DNA of 64,000 bases from Lactifluus volemus (GCA_022376515.1 WTXI01000004.1:496001-560000); one strand, 5' to 3'; shown: positions 47,269-58,322, numbered from the stretch's first letter. Notes: generated by a model from the sequence alone, not told the origin. Numbers and translations are program-made.

Positions 47269-47284
47269 CCCAGTGAGAAGTGGA
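47269..47284 (+). repeat. Left terminal inverted repeat
   Basis: CCCAGTGAGAAGTGGA, preceded directly by ATTGAGG (47262-47268). It is the exact reverse complement of 49449-49464. Confidence 0.92.
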
Positions 47285-47865
47285 TAGAATTAAATATGAT
47301 CTGATCGAATAAAATTGAATGACATGAATACGATTGATGTGAATTGATATAAAATGATAACAATAATATTAATTCGATTTAATTGATAAAATTTGAATAG
47401 CGCTCGATCACATTCAATCGCTAGCTGAATTCAATTGAATAGAAATGATCAAGTCACGAGATTTATTTCTTGATCGAAAGCAACTGATTAGAATTGAATA
47501 AATTGAATCGTGCACTGTTTATCCAGTTCATTGAACTCTGCATCGAGTACTTACTGACCCAGGCACTGTCCTATTTGTGGTTGTTTGTCATGCTACATCT
47601 ATCGACTTTGTGTTGCGCGCATACTTTTCTTCCTTCCTCCTCTCATTCTCAAAGTGTTTCCCAGTTCTTTCCTCTGCTGCCCGTGAGGCCTGTATACTCT
47701 CCACAGACCTTCGTGAGTGTCTCCCTTCCTGTTTCTTCAGACCAGCATCATTTGGGTCTTTTTTTGGGGCTGCATCTTCGGTTGAGCTTATGGCCGCACT
47801 TTTCTCCCCTTGCCCCCCAACGTGCTTCCTCTCCCTCCTGCTCTTCCAGCGTGCCTCTCCTAATT

Positions 47866-47893
47866 ACCACCACCACCACCACCACCACCACCA
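47866..47893. repeat. (ACC)n microsatellite
   Basis: About nine uninterrupted ACC units inside the transposon, next to a pyrimidine-rich stretch (47610-47860). Confidence 0.9.
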
Positions 47894-48109
47894 TGACATC
47901 ACTCACTGCCATCACTGTTGTCACCTGCCTCCCCTCTGGCCCTCCCGTGCTGTTGCCGTCATGAAGAGATCCTCACGGTGTTGTCAGTTCAGCAAATTCA
48001 CGGAATTTTATGCGTCTGAAAACGCGGCATTGATGTACTTTGCCCAGGATGGCTGCTACCTAGGCCTAATTTCAGGGGAAAAGCCCTAGGGGAAAAGCCC
48101 GCTCCTGTC

Positions 48110-48302
48110 ACTTCCCACGTCAGCTTCAACGAGAATGCGACACTACCGTTTGAACCCGGCAAGACTTATCGACTCCGCATCGTGAACACTGGCATGTTCG
48201 CCACGTTCTTCTTCTGGATTGATGGCCACGATATGCGTATTATAGCCTAGTGAGTTCGTCGATTGCAGCGCTCGATAGTGGATCATAACTTCTGAATTCC
48301 AG
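48110..48302 (+). pseudogene. Captured fragment of a Fet3-type multicopper oxidase
   Basis: The plus strand reads VSFNENATLPFEPGKTYRLR, then IVNTGMFATFFFWIDGHDMR, up to a stop at 48248-48250. This is the second cupredoxin-domain stretch of fungal ferroxidases (Fet3), where (V/I)NxNATxPxxPGKTYxxRIVN...FFFWIDGH is typical. After it, GTGAGT...TTCCAG (48250-48302) looks like the parental intron, still present. No copper-binding His-rich motifs are included, so the piece has no catalytic capacity. It lies inside the transposon and was copied as genomic DNA. The protein match is from memory of the family. Confidence 0.75.
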
Positions 48303-48568
48303 ACGTAACCTCACCAGAGCAACAGACCTCCTCTCAACCTTGGCATCTCCATGCCAACCTCCCCTTCCCCTGGCCGCCGGTGCCGCTCAGGTTTTGTTGT
48401 CTATAACTAACTTTTTTCCCTTCCAGTGTTACCTGCATCCTTGGTGCGTGTGCTGTTATCAAACTCTGCAGGGTGTGGTTAATATCTGGAAGCGAGCTCT
48501 TTTCTCACCCTGTTCCCTTTTTTTTGGTGTAGTTTGGGGAAAAGTGGTGGTACCACCTCGTATGAGCG

Positions 48569-48800
48569 GCAGGTGGGGTCTTCAACATCTTGCTATTGAT
48601 GGGTGCAAATCTCGTTGGTTTCGTCCTCGGTGTGGACGGTGCGCAGTACTTTGTGCATGAACTGACTGGTGGCTGGGATGGTATGTCTCTCCTAGAGACC
48701 TTTGTAATGCTATATTTCGTTGATTGAAGTAATCCCAGGAATTCGATCCGCACAAACGATGGGGTAGCACCTTGTGGTGGTCTGGGTCACGCTGTCATCG
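48569..48800 (+). pseudogene. Second captured gene fragment (unidentified, hydrophobic)
   Basis: The plus strand reads GVFNILLLMGANLVGFVLG, then VDGAQYFVHELTGGWDG, followed by an intron-like GTATGT...TCCCAG (48681-48738) and further sequence. The piece is strongly protein-like and hydrophobic at its start, as in a membrane protein, but I do not recognise the family. Its neighbour in the element is the Fet3-like piece. Confidence 0.45.
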
Positions 48801-49448
48801 GCAAGGTCAGCCCTTCCCTACAAGGGATCCCACCATTGACATCTTTCCTGATGGTTTCCAACACAGATAGATCACCAAACCCAAGAGCAAGAACAAAACA
48901 ATGATGACAATGACGATGACGACCCTGACCTCACTCTCGCCGCCGCCGCCCCATGGAGAGTCCCACAACATCTCCGTCCCACATCCGCCCCCCTCTTGCA
49001 CAAACAGCCGCAGATCCACGCGCATGCCATTGCAAGCTCGAGGACGAGGAGCTCCCACGCCCACGCCCAGAGTGGACGATGGGGACAAAGATGATGACGT
49101 GCAGGTGGTGGATTGTTGACCACAGTAGTCGGGTTTGCAGACATGGTGGGTATCAAGATGACTTGGATTGTTTGACGCGTGGCCAGCCTGGGGTAAGGTG
49201 ATTAGCATCGAGGGTAGAATAAAATTGAATAGAACTGTAACCGTAAATAGAAAATAAATGGTTATTAATTCAATTCTCCTGATTCGATCGCAATCAAATA
49301 AATTCAATCCGATCTGATCTGGTATTCAATTCGATTCAGAATAATCATAATGCCTTCAATTTTCCATTGAATTAAAATGGCTATTGTTCGGATTTTTGAA
49401 TTGAATTGAATGGTTCAATTTTTTGCAGTTTACTTCGGATTACTACAT

Positions 49449-49464
49449 TCCACTTCTCACTGGG
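49449..49464 (-). repeat. Right terminal inverted repeat
   Basis: TCCACTTCTCACTGGG on the plus strand, followed directly by ATTGAGG (49465-49471). Perfect complement of the left repeat. Confidence 0.92.
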
Positions 49465-50651
49465 ATTGAGGACCCTAGCGGCCAGTCGCGGTTGCTCCAT
49501 TTGATTTCCAACTCAAAGGGGGGGTTGTTCGGCGGTTCCGCCGATACGGTAACGGCATATTTGTAGAAAGCTTCGCAGAAAGTTATCTTGATACCGCTAA
49601 ATCCGAGGTTCTCGAATGTTTTCATGAACTGCAAGAGGTGTGGAACAGTAAATGGGTGCTGACAATAAATACAGACAACAAGTTTGATGAGGGAAGGGGT
49701 GCTGATCTGAGCAAAAAGAACCTCCAAATATGTGGCCGGACCTTCGGACAAAAGCACGTGTAGGTTAGGAAGTGTGACTTGGGTAATGCTCGGAGTCTGG
49801 TGAAACTGCCTTTCAACATCGTGGTTGGGAAATATAATGGCCAAATGCTCCAGCTGGGGCATAAGCAAAAGCTGGGTAAATACATAACTTGGAGTGAAAT
49901 AGGCGGATGCCGGGATTTTATGAAGCACGAGGGTGGTGAGTTCCGCAGCAGTTGTGAGTAAGGGTGATCCAATTGGAATGCAAGCCTGCCTCAGCATGAG
50001 ATGGCGAAGATTGGGGGCTTTAAGCGTTACAGGAAGGACCACTTCGGTCTGAGAATTAATATACATGCATTCCAGAATTAGGAATTGATCATCCATAACA
50101 GTGACAAACTTCCCCACATTTGGGAGCTTCGAAAAGTAAATGTGATGCACACGATCACGGTGGGAAAGTGCTAGCAATATACCCGATTCATCTTCTGCTG
50201 TTATCTTCTGATTAGTGCCATACTCGATGGTGAGCGGTAGAGGCGGTGAATGTGCGAGCATGTCTGCTACAGGAATACCATTGGTGCAGTAGAGATGAAG
50301 GTCGAGCCGGGACGATGATTCAAGAATAAGATTTCGCCACAGTCGACAAACGTGTGCTGGATTGTACCACCAACGTTGGTGGTCCAAAACAGTGATCATC
50401 CCAGTTTCACAGTTATAGTACTCATCTGGATCTCCCAGCCGATAAAGATGAAATATATTGAGAAGCACATCATCGTTGAGGATATGTATAAGTGAGTGTT
50501 GTTTATTGCCGCTGACTCGGAGCCCTATTAATTTGGAAGTTTTTGAACAGATCAGGAGTACAAACGTCACGATTTGGAACTGCTTACGTCGGCCGAGCCT
50601 CAGGCTTCTAATGAGAGGAGGATATATTGTGGGAGCGAAGCAACCAGGCAT

Positions 50652-52340
50652 TTTCAGGGAGATGAGTAAAGATGTGAGATTGAAAAGTTCACGGTGTACA
50701 CTGGACACTGGCACTGGCAGGACTAGTAGTGTGTAGGCTTCATGTGGATCATGCTCTCGTCCAAGTCGTGGCGGTCAGGGGCATTGAGTGATATCCGCTG
50801 ATGACTATTTCGTCACGAGCCACACTCCACACATTCCCACGGCCTCCTATGTTCATATGCGTGCGTATCATGAAACAGCGCGGACGGGGCAGGTAAACAC
50901 CCTGATTGTCTATGAACAGTTCAAGAATCGCCTACGGACACTCGGTGATGAACACGTACGACATCAAAAGCCAAGCGCGTGTCTCTGCTCAGCGCCAACG
51001 AGCGTCCCATGAAGATGGACGTACATACTTACTACAGTTGATAGACCCTTTTTTTTGTATCTTATGTTACTTCTCCCAAGGATTTTAGTCCGGCGCCCGC
51101 ACGCAAGTGAAGACAAGCTACCGCTAAAAATCCATAGGGTATCAACTTCGATCTCGATTTGCCGTTCCGCAAAGCGTGGAGTCGCGCAAATACAAGTATC
51201 CGGACCAGGGCCGGGTGGGTCCCCCAAGCGGGTGCGTGAGGAGAGTCCGTCCTTGTATAACCTTAGCACCGTTCGTCATAGACTAATGGGCGGAAAATGC
51301 CTGGGTGATAAGTGGGTCCCCGAAGATACCCTTTCGCTTCATCTGAAATGACGGCGAGCGTTTCTCACGTCTATACTCGCCTGAAACTCGAATCCGAACT
51401 CTGCAGAGCGTTAGGTTGTTGCATTGGCACATGGTGCCGCAGAACTTGTGAGTGCGCGGCCAGTTCAGCTTGTTTACTGCCATACTATAGCCCCTGCGAC
51501 GCAAGTGGAGAAGACCGGTGAATAAGCTATGGGAGATCGAGTTCCGTCTCGATTCGCCTTTCCCCAGAGCGTGGAGCTGCGCAGATATCTGGTCCAGTGC
51601 CAAGGCTAGTTGCAATAGCAGATAGAGTGGGAAGTTGAGAGTGGACGTCCGTGACGGTCGCTGGATAGCAGTAATCCCCGTACTTACCACAAATCATGAT
51701 ATAATTGTATGTATCCGTGCCTCCGCATCAGTCAGATGGGTAGAATATATGAATAGGTATATTTTGAATACATTCTCGTCTCACGAAGTGAAACCTACCG
51801 GGCTCATCGCTCACAATGAGTCCCCTCCTTTACGAGTGTAGGGCGCCGGGATGACGTACAAGATGCGACCATAACGAGTTTGTTTCATGAGCATATATAT
51901 GCGTGCCAGGCCTGATATCGTTGATATGTGCACCCACCTCGAGAGTACGGGTCTTCGCAAATGTGGAGCATGTTTGAAGAGCCCATAATCAGACGGACAT
52001 GTATTCACAAAAACGGAACCTATAAGACACACCGGTGACACCTTATCGATCACTGCTATCCTCGCCACTCTGCAATCTGCATCACCGGCTTCTCCTGGGC
52101 CTTAGCTTTGCCCAAAATGTCGTACGTGAAAGCGCCTCATGCCGGATGATAACTTGTTTGTCGAGGGGAGATTCGGGTAGCTCACGTATAGCTTTGCGGG
52201 AGTCCCAGGGTAGCTTTCAAAAAGGAGACGAGAGGTGCTGATGGGGTTGGAAGAAAGATGACGTTGTGCTGGTACTGGTACAGAATGAAAAACAATACCG
52301 TATTGGTCCTTGTGACCACTCTAGAGTCGAATCCTGGGAT
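50652..52340. repeat. Unit 13 flank: diverged P, S and C remnants
   Basis: P is about 50652-51040, including the plus frame RTGQVNTLIVYEQFKN near 50880-50930. A second landmark set (agagcgtggag..gcgcaaatat) occurs twice, at about 51170-51200 and 51560-51590, so this part is duplicated. Degraded S-type sequence (gggtagaatatatgaataggtatat) is near 51737. A C-type remnant (tgtttcatgagcatatatatgcg) is near 51880. A decayed copy of the 3.3-3.7 kb unidentified block is at about 52010-52250. No intact gene is seen. Confidence 0.5.
50860..51012 (+). other. Conserved plus-strand frame in P blocks (hypothetical)
   Basis: Reads MRAYHETARTGQVNTLIVYE, then QFKNRLRTLGDEHVRHQKPS, within an open frame from 50788 to 51012. 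A similar reading (MRAYQKTARTGTINDLIAHK) lies at 58456-58611. Weaker relatives are at about 6380-6540 and 63685-63915 (RQDKQTLTTYKGSKRHLQML). The frame is antisense to and upstream of the F-box genes, so it could be a divergent small gene or a chance open frame in a conserved promoter region. No domain is recognised. Confidence 0.25.
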
Positions 52341-52389
52341 GTTGCGCACTTGGCGGTGTCCGCCTGCGCGATCGATGACCCCTCAAAAT

Positions 52390-52410
52390 GAGTCAGTCAG
52401 TCAGTCAGTG
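52390..52410. repeat. (AGTC)n short tandem repeat
   Basis: About five AGTC units, just inside the left end of the inverted unit carrying F-box copy 14. Confidence 0.85.
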
Positions 52411-52659
52411 TTTAACGGTGTATTTCGCTGGTTAACAATGCACGGTATAAGCACGGCAGTACGTCCTGCTCTGCGCGGTGTGCGGTAAGCGTTCGTGACG
52501 TGGCGTCTTTGAAAGTGGTCACGTGCGTACTGAAAGTGAGGAATAGGAGGTGTGGACGATGATGATGACGACTCCGAGGAATATGGACGGCAGCGCCTTT
52601 AGGCTCAGGCGCCCGAGTCAGACGCGTCAGGGGCCAAGGAATGTTGGTCCAAGTTTACC

Positions 52660-54169
52660 ATGATGTATCCTCTCACAAAAAGGCCCAGTCAACCTCACAA
52701 TGAGCCAATCCGTGAGTTCCAAATCGTTGTGTTCCCCGATTGCTCACAAACTAACGAATCAATAGGACTTAGCATCAATAGACGATACAGTTACTCACCT
52801 ATCCATATTCTCAACAATGACGTGCTCCTCAATATATTTCATCTCTATCGGCTGGGAATTCCAGACGAACGTAAATGTGGGTTATTGTTTTCTTGGAGAC
52901 ACCAACGTTGGTGGTACAGACTGGCACATGTTTGTCGACAATGGCGAAGTCTTATTCTTGAATCACCATCCTGGCTCGACCTTCATCTCCTGTGCACCAA
53001 TGGCATGCCTGTAATGGACATGCTCGCACATTCACCACCTCTACCACTTACCATTTTTGTGGCCGGAAGGTAACAGCAGAAGATGAATCGGGTATATTGC
53101 TCGCACTTTCACACCGCGATCGCATTCGTCGCATTGACCTTCGGACCTCCGAAATGTGAAGAAGTTCTTCACTGTTATGGGTGATCAATTCCCAATTCTG
53201 GAACGCATGTATATCTATTCTCATCCCAGAGTGCCAGTGGTCCTCCTGAAACGTTTCAAGCTCCCAATCTACGCCATCTCGAACTGTCGGCGACCTCCCT
53301 TCCAATTGGATCACCCTTACTCACAACTGCCGCGGGACTCGTCACTCTCGTGCTTCACAATATCCCGGCACCCCCTATTCCTCTCCAAGTTATCTACTTA
53401 CCCGGCTTTCGCTTATGCTCCAGCTGGAGGAACTGTCCATTGGCTTTCAATCCCTTATCCAAGTCCCCAATCTTGATGTCGAATGGCAGTCGTGCCAAAC
53501 TCCGGACATGACCACACTTCCTAACCTACGCCAGTTTATCTTCCAAGGTCCGGCCACATATTTGGAAAGTCTTGTTTCTCGGATCAGTGTCCCTTCCCTC
53601 AGCGACCTGCATGTCGATCTTGATCACCTCACCTTTACTATGCCATGCTTCTTGCAGTTCATGCAAACGTCCAAGAACTTCACATTTACCGCTGTCCAGG
53701 TAAAGTTTGGCAGGTTTGACGTTTCCATATATGCGGAGCCTCGGAAGGACACTTTCTTGTTAACAAACAGTTGCTACATCTCGACTCCCAGGTTGTGTCT
53801 GCGACCCAATTCTTTGGTTCACTTTCACCCATACTTTCTGTTGTCGAGCAAGTCACTTTCAGATATAAAGAGCACATACAATTATCTGAATCGCATGACC
53901 ATGTTGATCGAAGACAGTGGCGAGAACTTTTTAGGCCGCTCACCAATGTGAAGGCCATTCGTGTGCAAGATGTTCTCGTCAGCAAAATCTTCAGTTCCTT
54001 ACCATCTCGAGATGGAGAGCCACCACTGGATCTTCTTCCGAACCTTGGGGAGGTTGAATATTCTGGAGGAGGCGATACTCAGGACGCATTTACAACATTT
54101 ATAAATGAGCGACAAGTAGAAGGCCAGCCCGTCAGCCTGCGCTTGGGTGAATCGTTCGATGCTCGATGA
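52660..54169 (+). pseudogene. F-box/LRR-like pseudogene, copy 14 (plus strand)
   Basis: The only copy on the plus strand. Exon 1 is 52660-52711 (MMYPLTKRPSQPHNEPI, phase 1). The 54-nt intron is 52712-52765 (GTGAGT, branch-like CTAAC, AATAG) and exon 2 starts at 52766. The F-box reads IHILNNDVLLNIFHLYRLGI and WWYRLAHVCRQWRSLILESP. The frame stops at 53073 after PLTIFVAGR; siblings continue in other frames through 53156-53476, 53415-53951 and 53771-54169, so there are at least three frameshifts. The C-terminus (LPNLGEVEYSGGGDTQDAFT) is recognisable. Upstream sequence at 52380-52540 is the reverse complement of the flank of copy 1, which shows that the whole unit was inverted. Confidence 0.85.
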
Positions 54170-54208
54170 ACCCCCGGCTCCGAGTCGAAACGTGTAAGTG
54201 CTGCAGCA

Positions 54209-54358
54209 ATGGAGCTAATTGGTGGCTCGAAGTACATCTTCCTCACATCTACCCATCTTAGTCGCGCTCACACCATGACGCCCATCTACTCTCTTGTTCA
54301 TGGAGACCACAATATTTTAGTCCTTGCTAGAGTTGAGATTGAGGCTCCTAAGCGATAA
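54209..54358 (+). other. Small tail-A frame after copy 14 (49 codons)
   Basis: Starts MELIGGSKYIFLTSTHLSRA and ends EAPKR-stop. It is the same short frame that follows other tail-A copies (MERIGGSKYVLHT...), here on the plus strand with its gene. Many differences from unit 9 are at third codon positions. Confidence 0.35.
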
Positions 54359-54541
54359 CGAGGGAAACTAGATCACGTATGAATGGGGAAAAACAAAGGG
54401 GCAATCAGATGCCATTACAAATTATATTTTCGAAGGATTTAATAGAACTGAGATTAAGGCTCCGAGCAGGAAACGAGGCAACGCGCAATAACGAAATTGA
54501 AGACAAAGTCACGCGAAAGGGGGAAACGAAAAGGGGCAAAT
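54328..54541. repeat. Diverged direct repeat
   Basis: tagagttgagattgaggctc at 54328 recurs as tagaactgagattaaggctc at 54443. Each is followed by a purine-rich stretch ending aaaggggcaa. It is found only here, at the right edge of the inverted unit. Confidence 0.7.
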
Positions 54542-56669
54542 CAACACTGTCGTCTACGATGTAAAACAATTACGATGTGTAAGATAATGTAATGATAAAA
54601 CGAGAGCTGTTACCTCTCCTGCAGCTCAGAACGACCGTTCGATCTGCGCGAGAGGCGGGACTGCCAATGTGCATTACCAGCACGAAAACTAATTAGTAAG
54701 CTAAACAAACTTGATGCTATTAGTGTACATGAACTTATCGAACCGTACAACTAGTGCAACACCAGAAGGCAGAGGCGACACGGGAGAGGTAGACCTCGCC
54801 ACACCAGCGATCGATAGCTGTGCAGCGTCCGCCTGTGCCTCCCTAACAGTCAGTGAGTAATCGTCACGTGTGCTTTCTGATCATCGTTGGGAGATCGTTA
54901 GAAGAGGAAACAACGCATGAGAGAAACGTTCCACCTACTGTAGCTGGGTCTGTACGTCCAGCATTGTGAGACACTCATTAGCGCTGCATATGGAGCTGCA
55001 CTGCGTGGTGTACCCGTCATTAGTTTCGGCATTCAACATTCACTGTGTGTCAAGCGGTGCGGTGCCTGACTAGGTTGGTGGTCGCTGGTGGCAACAACTG
55101 AATCCACACACGTACCAGACAATGAAAATGCTATGACGTATTCAGTCACATAGGCTGAGTACATGAAAACTACCTTGGATTCTCTCTTCTCCAAAAGTCT
55201 CTTCATCCGCTATAAAGAGCATCACATCAAAACATCTCGTAGAATCCCTGAAATAAGGAGTATACGCACACATCACATAGACAACGGAGTCATGAGTGCT
55301 AGGCAGGTTCGAATAACAGTGGGTAAGATGCCAACGAACCACAAATAACCACCTCGCCACATCTTTTTGCGTCGCGTCGCGCCGCCCGCCAACCCCAATC
55401 ATGCTTCTGCAACATGCCGTCCACGTCGCTGATACACGTGCAGTCAAGGTATCCTTAGCGCCAGAGCAGGATGAGGTTTCGTCGGAAGTGAGTTGTGGAC
55501 CATAAAAGCCAGTCCAAGCACGCGCTAGGCTCGATATCAAGACATCGCCTAGAATGGATGCAGCCGCCGCCTCATGACTTAATTGTCCGTCGAGTGCATG
55601 GTTGAATAAGACACGAGATCTTCCGCCTTGAGTCCAGGGGTTGCCTACCAAGCCCCACCATCTTCATCGTTCCGCGTGAAAAATAGACTGACCCATTTTC
55701 AAGCTACACATATACGTGAGCTGCCAGGACCTCCCCTCCACAAGCTTAAGCGCAAATCGCGACGAGCGTCGCCACGGCCAGAGCGAGCTACGCCGTATCA
55801 CTGGATGGGACTCGCAAGATACGGACAGATGGCATCATAAGGGGTTACACGACGGGATTCTTTACCACGGAGCTTAGAACGATGGGAAAAAATATCGGAT
55901 AGACAGTTGAGCTCAAGGTACGGAAATTCGAAAAACGTTGACAGACGCACCACGGATATTGTATAGATATCGTTGGTGACACCACATCGATACAACCAGC
56001 TCCATGCTATTGTATTTGCACCGATACTACCCTTTCCTCATACCTACATCATGCATACATTCGACTCTGCGCCGGCAATAAGAATGGAAAAAATACCACC
56101 TCGTGATTATCACCAGCGTGGTATAAAATGCGTTCGGTAAGTGTCGTTTTTCTAAACGGGGAGACGCTTCGATGTTGCGCTGTTCATAGTACTTTGACCT
56201 GTGATGATCGACCCGTTGGGGAGAGTAAGAAGCGGAGAGGTATTATTAGCTTGAAGGTCTCACATGAAGGCATGACGTGACGACGGAAATCGAAGGAACG
56301 AAGTGGTGACTAGGAACCCACGTGATCAAACGATGCCAGCGCTACACTGGACCTCAACTTTAGATGCTGATTCTTCAAGGAGAAAAAGGAAAAGCACTGG
56401 CAATTGTAGTGAGCATGTACATACATCACAGGGATGTGCTATCTAACCTCAAATTATAATTGGACAGTGTGTGGACACGAAACGTCTAAAACGAGTAGGG
56501 AGTGATGCAAAGTGCTGTGATAACTACTAGTATCTGCCTTGAAGCTGGGATTTGATTATGTGGTCATCACGAACACGGCAGCTGGTATGAGAGTAAGCGC
56601 TAGTGAGACATGGTCATTTATCCTGAGACACACTGTGTTCTATCACCTATTTGGCCGTCGCTGCAGCGC

Positions 56670-58322
56670 TCACACCAATAGTTTATCAATCCGAGTCCGA
56701 GTCCCGGAACGAGTCTGAGTGTGACTCGGATCATCGAAGAACATTGAACGATCTACTACACGCAGGCTCATGAGATGGCCTGCTTCTCGTCGTGCATCGA
56801 CGAATCTGTTCAAGTCATGTGCATCCCAAACATTGAGCCCTCCAGAATATCCAAACTCTTCGAGGTTTGGTAGGAACTCCAGTGGTGGCTCTCCATCGTG
56901 TAATCGTAGGAAACGTGTGAATTCTCCAACAAGATCGTCTTGTACGTGAATAGTCCTCACGTTGGTGAACAGTCCAAGAAGTTTAATCCATTGTCTGTCT
57001 TCAAAACGGGTAATCCATCCTGGCACTTTTTTATGCTCCTGATGAGCAAGTGTAACTTGCTCCATGGTAGAGAATACCGGTGAAAGTGCACAAAGGGCTT
57101 GCATTGAAGTTCGTAGCGCGATGTGTGGCAACCAGCTGCGGTAGCTTTCAGTCCCTTTGATGTGCAACTGAAATGGGGGTTGTTGCGTGACTCTGCCCCT
57201 ACGGCGACAACAGACGTGTGGAAACCTTTGAAAGTTATCTTGGTAGCACTAAATCTGAGATTCTCTGATGTTTGCATGAACTGCAAGAAGCTTGGAACAT
57301 CAACTTGAAGGGGGTAATGACAGTAAATACAGACAGCAAGGGTGCTGAGGGAAGGGGCGGTGATCCGAGCAGAAAGGCCGTCCAAATATATGTCTGGACC
57401 TTGGTACACAAGCAGGTGTACGTTAGGAAGTGTGACTTGGGTAATGTTCTGACTCTGGTGTAACTGCATTGCAACGTCACGGCTGGGAATGGGACGAAAT
57501 CCAATGCCCAATTTCTCCAGCTGGGGCATAAGAGAAAGCTGAGTAAGTAAATAAGTTGGAGTGAAATCGGTGAAATCTGGGATTTTGAGAAGCGTGAGAG
57601 AGACGAGCCCCCAGCAGTTGTGAGTATGGGTGGTCCGATTGGAATGCAAACCCGCTCCAGCTTGAGATGGCGAAGATTGGGGGCTCGAAATGTTACAGGA
57701 AGGACAACTTTGGTCCAAGCATAAGAATGGATATACATGCGTTCCAAGATTGGGAATTGACCATTCATGACGTTGACGAACCTCCCCACATGTACGAGCT
57801 TCGACAAGTGAATGTGATGCACACGGTCACGGTGCAAAAGTGCGAGAAATATACCCAATTCATCTTTTGCTGCCATTGTTATCCCCTCACAAGTGGGATA
57901 ATAGATGGTGAGTGGTAGTGGTGGTGAATTTGCGAGCATGTCCTCTACAGGCACACCATTGGTGCAGAGGAGATGAATGTCGAGCCAGGATGATGACTCA
58001 AGGATAATATTTCGCCATTGTTGGCAAACGTGTGCCAGATTGTACCACCAACGTTGGTGCTTCAAATCCGTGACCATCCCAGTTTCAGAATCATAGTACT
58101 CGTCTGGATCTCCGAGCCGAAAAAGATGAAATATATTGAGAAGCACATCGTCATTGAGGATATGGACAGGTGAGTGTTGTCTATTCCCATTGAGCCCTAT
58201 TAATTTGAAAGTTTTGAACAGATCAGGGATACAAATATCACGATTTGGAACTGCTTACATCGTCCGAGCCTTCTAATGCCAGTGAGGGGAGGATAAATTA
58301 TGGGAGAGAAGAGACCGGGCAT
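56670..58322 (-). pseudogene. F-box/LRR-like pseudogene, copy 15 (frameshifts)
   Basis: Exon 1 is 58259-58322 (MPGLFSPIIYPPLTGIRRLG; donor GTAAGC) and exon 2 starts at 58196. The F-box reads MLLNIFHLFRLGDPDEYYDSET and WWYNLAHVCQQWRNIILESS. The frame is lost near 57615 (gagcccccagcag) and continues as LLTQLSLMPQLEKLGIGF in another frame. A second shift near 57140 leads to the C-terminal part (STMEQVTLAHQEH, LPNLEEFGYSGGLNVWDAHD) ending at 56670. Closest to copy 13, with the same exon-1 type and the same HDL(N)xFVDARREAGH ending. Confidence 0.84.

Larger units (their letters stand above)
47269..49464. mobile_element. 2,196-bp TIR transposon carrying host gene fragments
   Basis: Perfect 16-bp terminal inverted repeats CCCAGTGAGAAGTGGA bound the element, flanked by a 7-bp direct duplication ATTGAGG (47262-47268 and 49465-49471). 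Subterminal regions (about 47285-47510 and 49205-49448) are AT-rich and full of AATTGAAT-like motifs in both orientations. The interior holds a Fet3-type oxidase piece, a piece of an unidentified membrane-protein-like gene and a CCA microsatellite. No transposase frame is visible, so it is non-autonomous. A 7-bp duplication does not settle the superfamily; hAT and KDZ elements usually make 8 bp. It is reminiscent of gene-capturing Pack-type elements. Confidence 0.88.
46847..50651 (-). pseudogene. F-box/LRR-like, copy 13, split by a transposon
   Basis: Exon 1 is 50588-50651 (MPGCFAPTIYPPLIRSLRLG) with donor GTAAGC; the 63-nt intron is 50525-50587. Exon 2 runs from 50524 down to 49465 and resumes at 47261, ending at 46847 (FWDSDSDL). 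Removing the 2,196-bp insert and one copy of the 7-bp duplication joins DWPLGSS to MRALGALSPVYSAVEQV with no frame change. This aligns residue for residue with siblings (DWQVASTAQFFGALSPVLSV). No other lesion is seen in either half, so the insertion is probably recent. As it stands the gene could encode only the N-terminal 370 or so residues, still including the F-box (MLLNIFHLYRL type; WWYNPAHVCRLWRN). It belongs with copy 15 in a diverged clade. Confidence 0.88.
54170..56669. repeat. Unit 14 intergenic: inverted tail A, direct repeats, then S, C blocks and tail B
   Basis: 54170-54358 is tail A in plus orientation, including the small frame at 54209-54358. 54328-54560 holds a diverged direct repeat. 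From 54560 to about 54960 I see nothing recognisable. From about 54985 the standard unit resumes on the opposite orientation: P/S about 54985-55260, C about 55330-56320 and tail B about 56340-56669. No intact gene is seen. Confidence 0.55.

Noticed and set aside
47285..47510. AT-rich AATTGAAT stretch as an origin or centromere-like sequence
   Set aside because: It has a counterpart at the other end of the transposon and lies inside its inverted repeats, so subterminal transposon sequence explains it.
47494..48089. Plus-strand frames of 156 and 170 codons in the transposon
   Set aside because: They run through pyrimidine-rich sequence and the ACC microsatellite; runs of Ser, Leu and His/Thr reflect composition, not a protein family.
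48807..49307. 166-codon minus frame with a hydrophobic stretch in the transposon
   Set aside because: The hydrophobic run (VVIVIVIIVLFLLLGL) comes from a simple acaatgacgatgac-like repeat read on the other strand. It extends into the AT-rich subterminal region, and no transposase motif is present.
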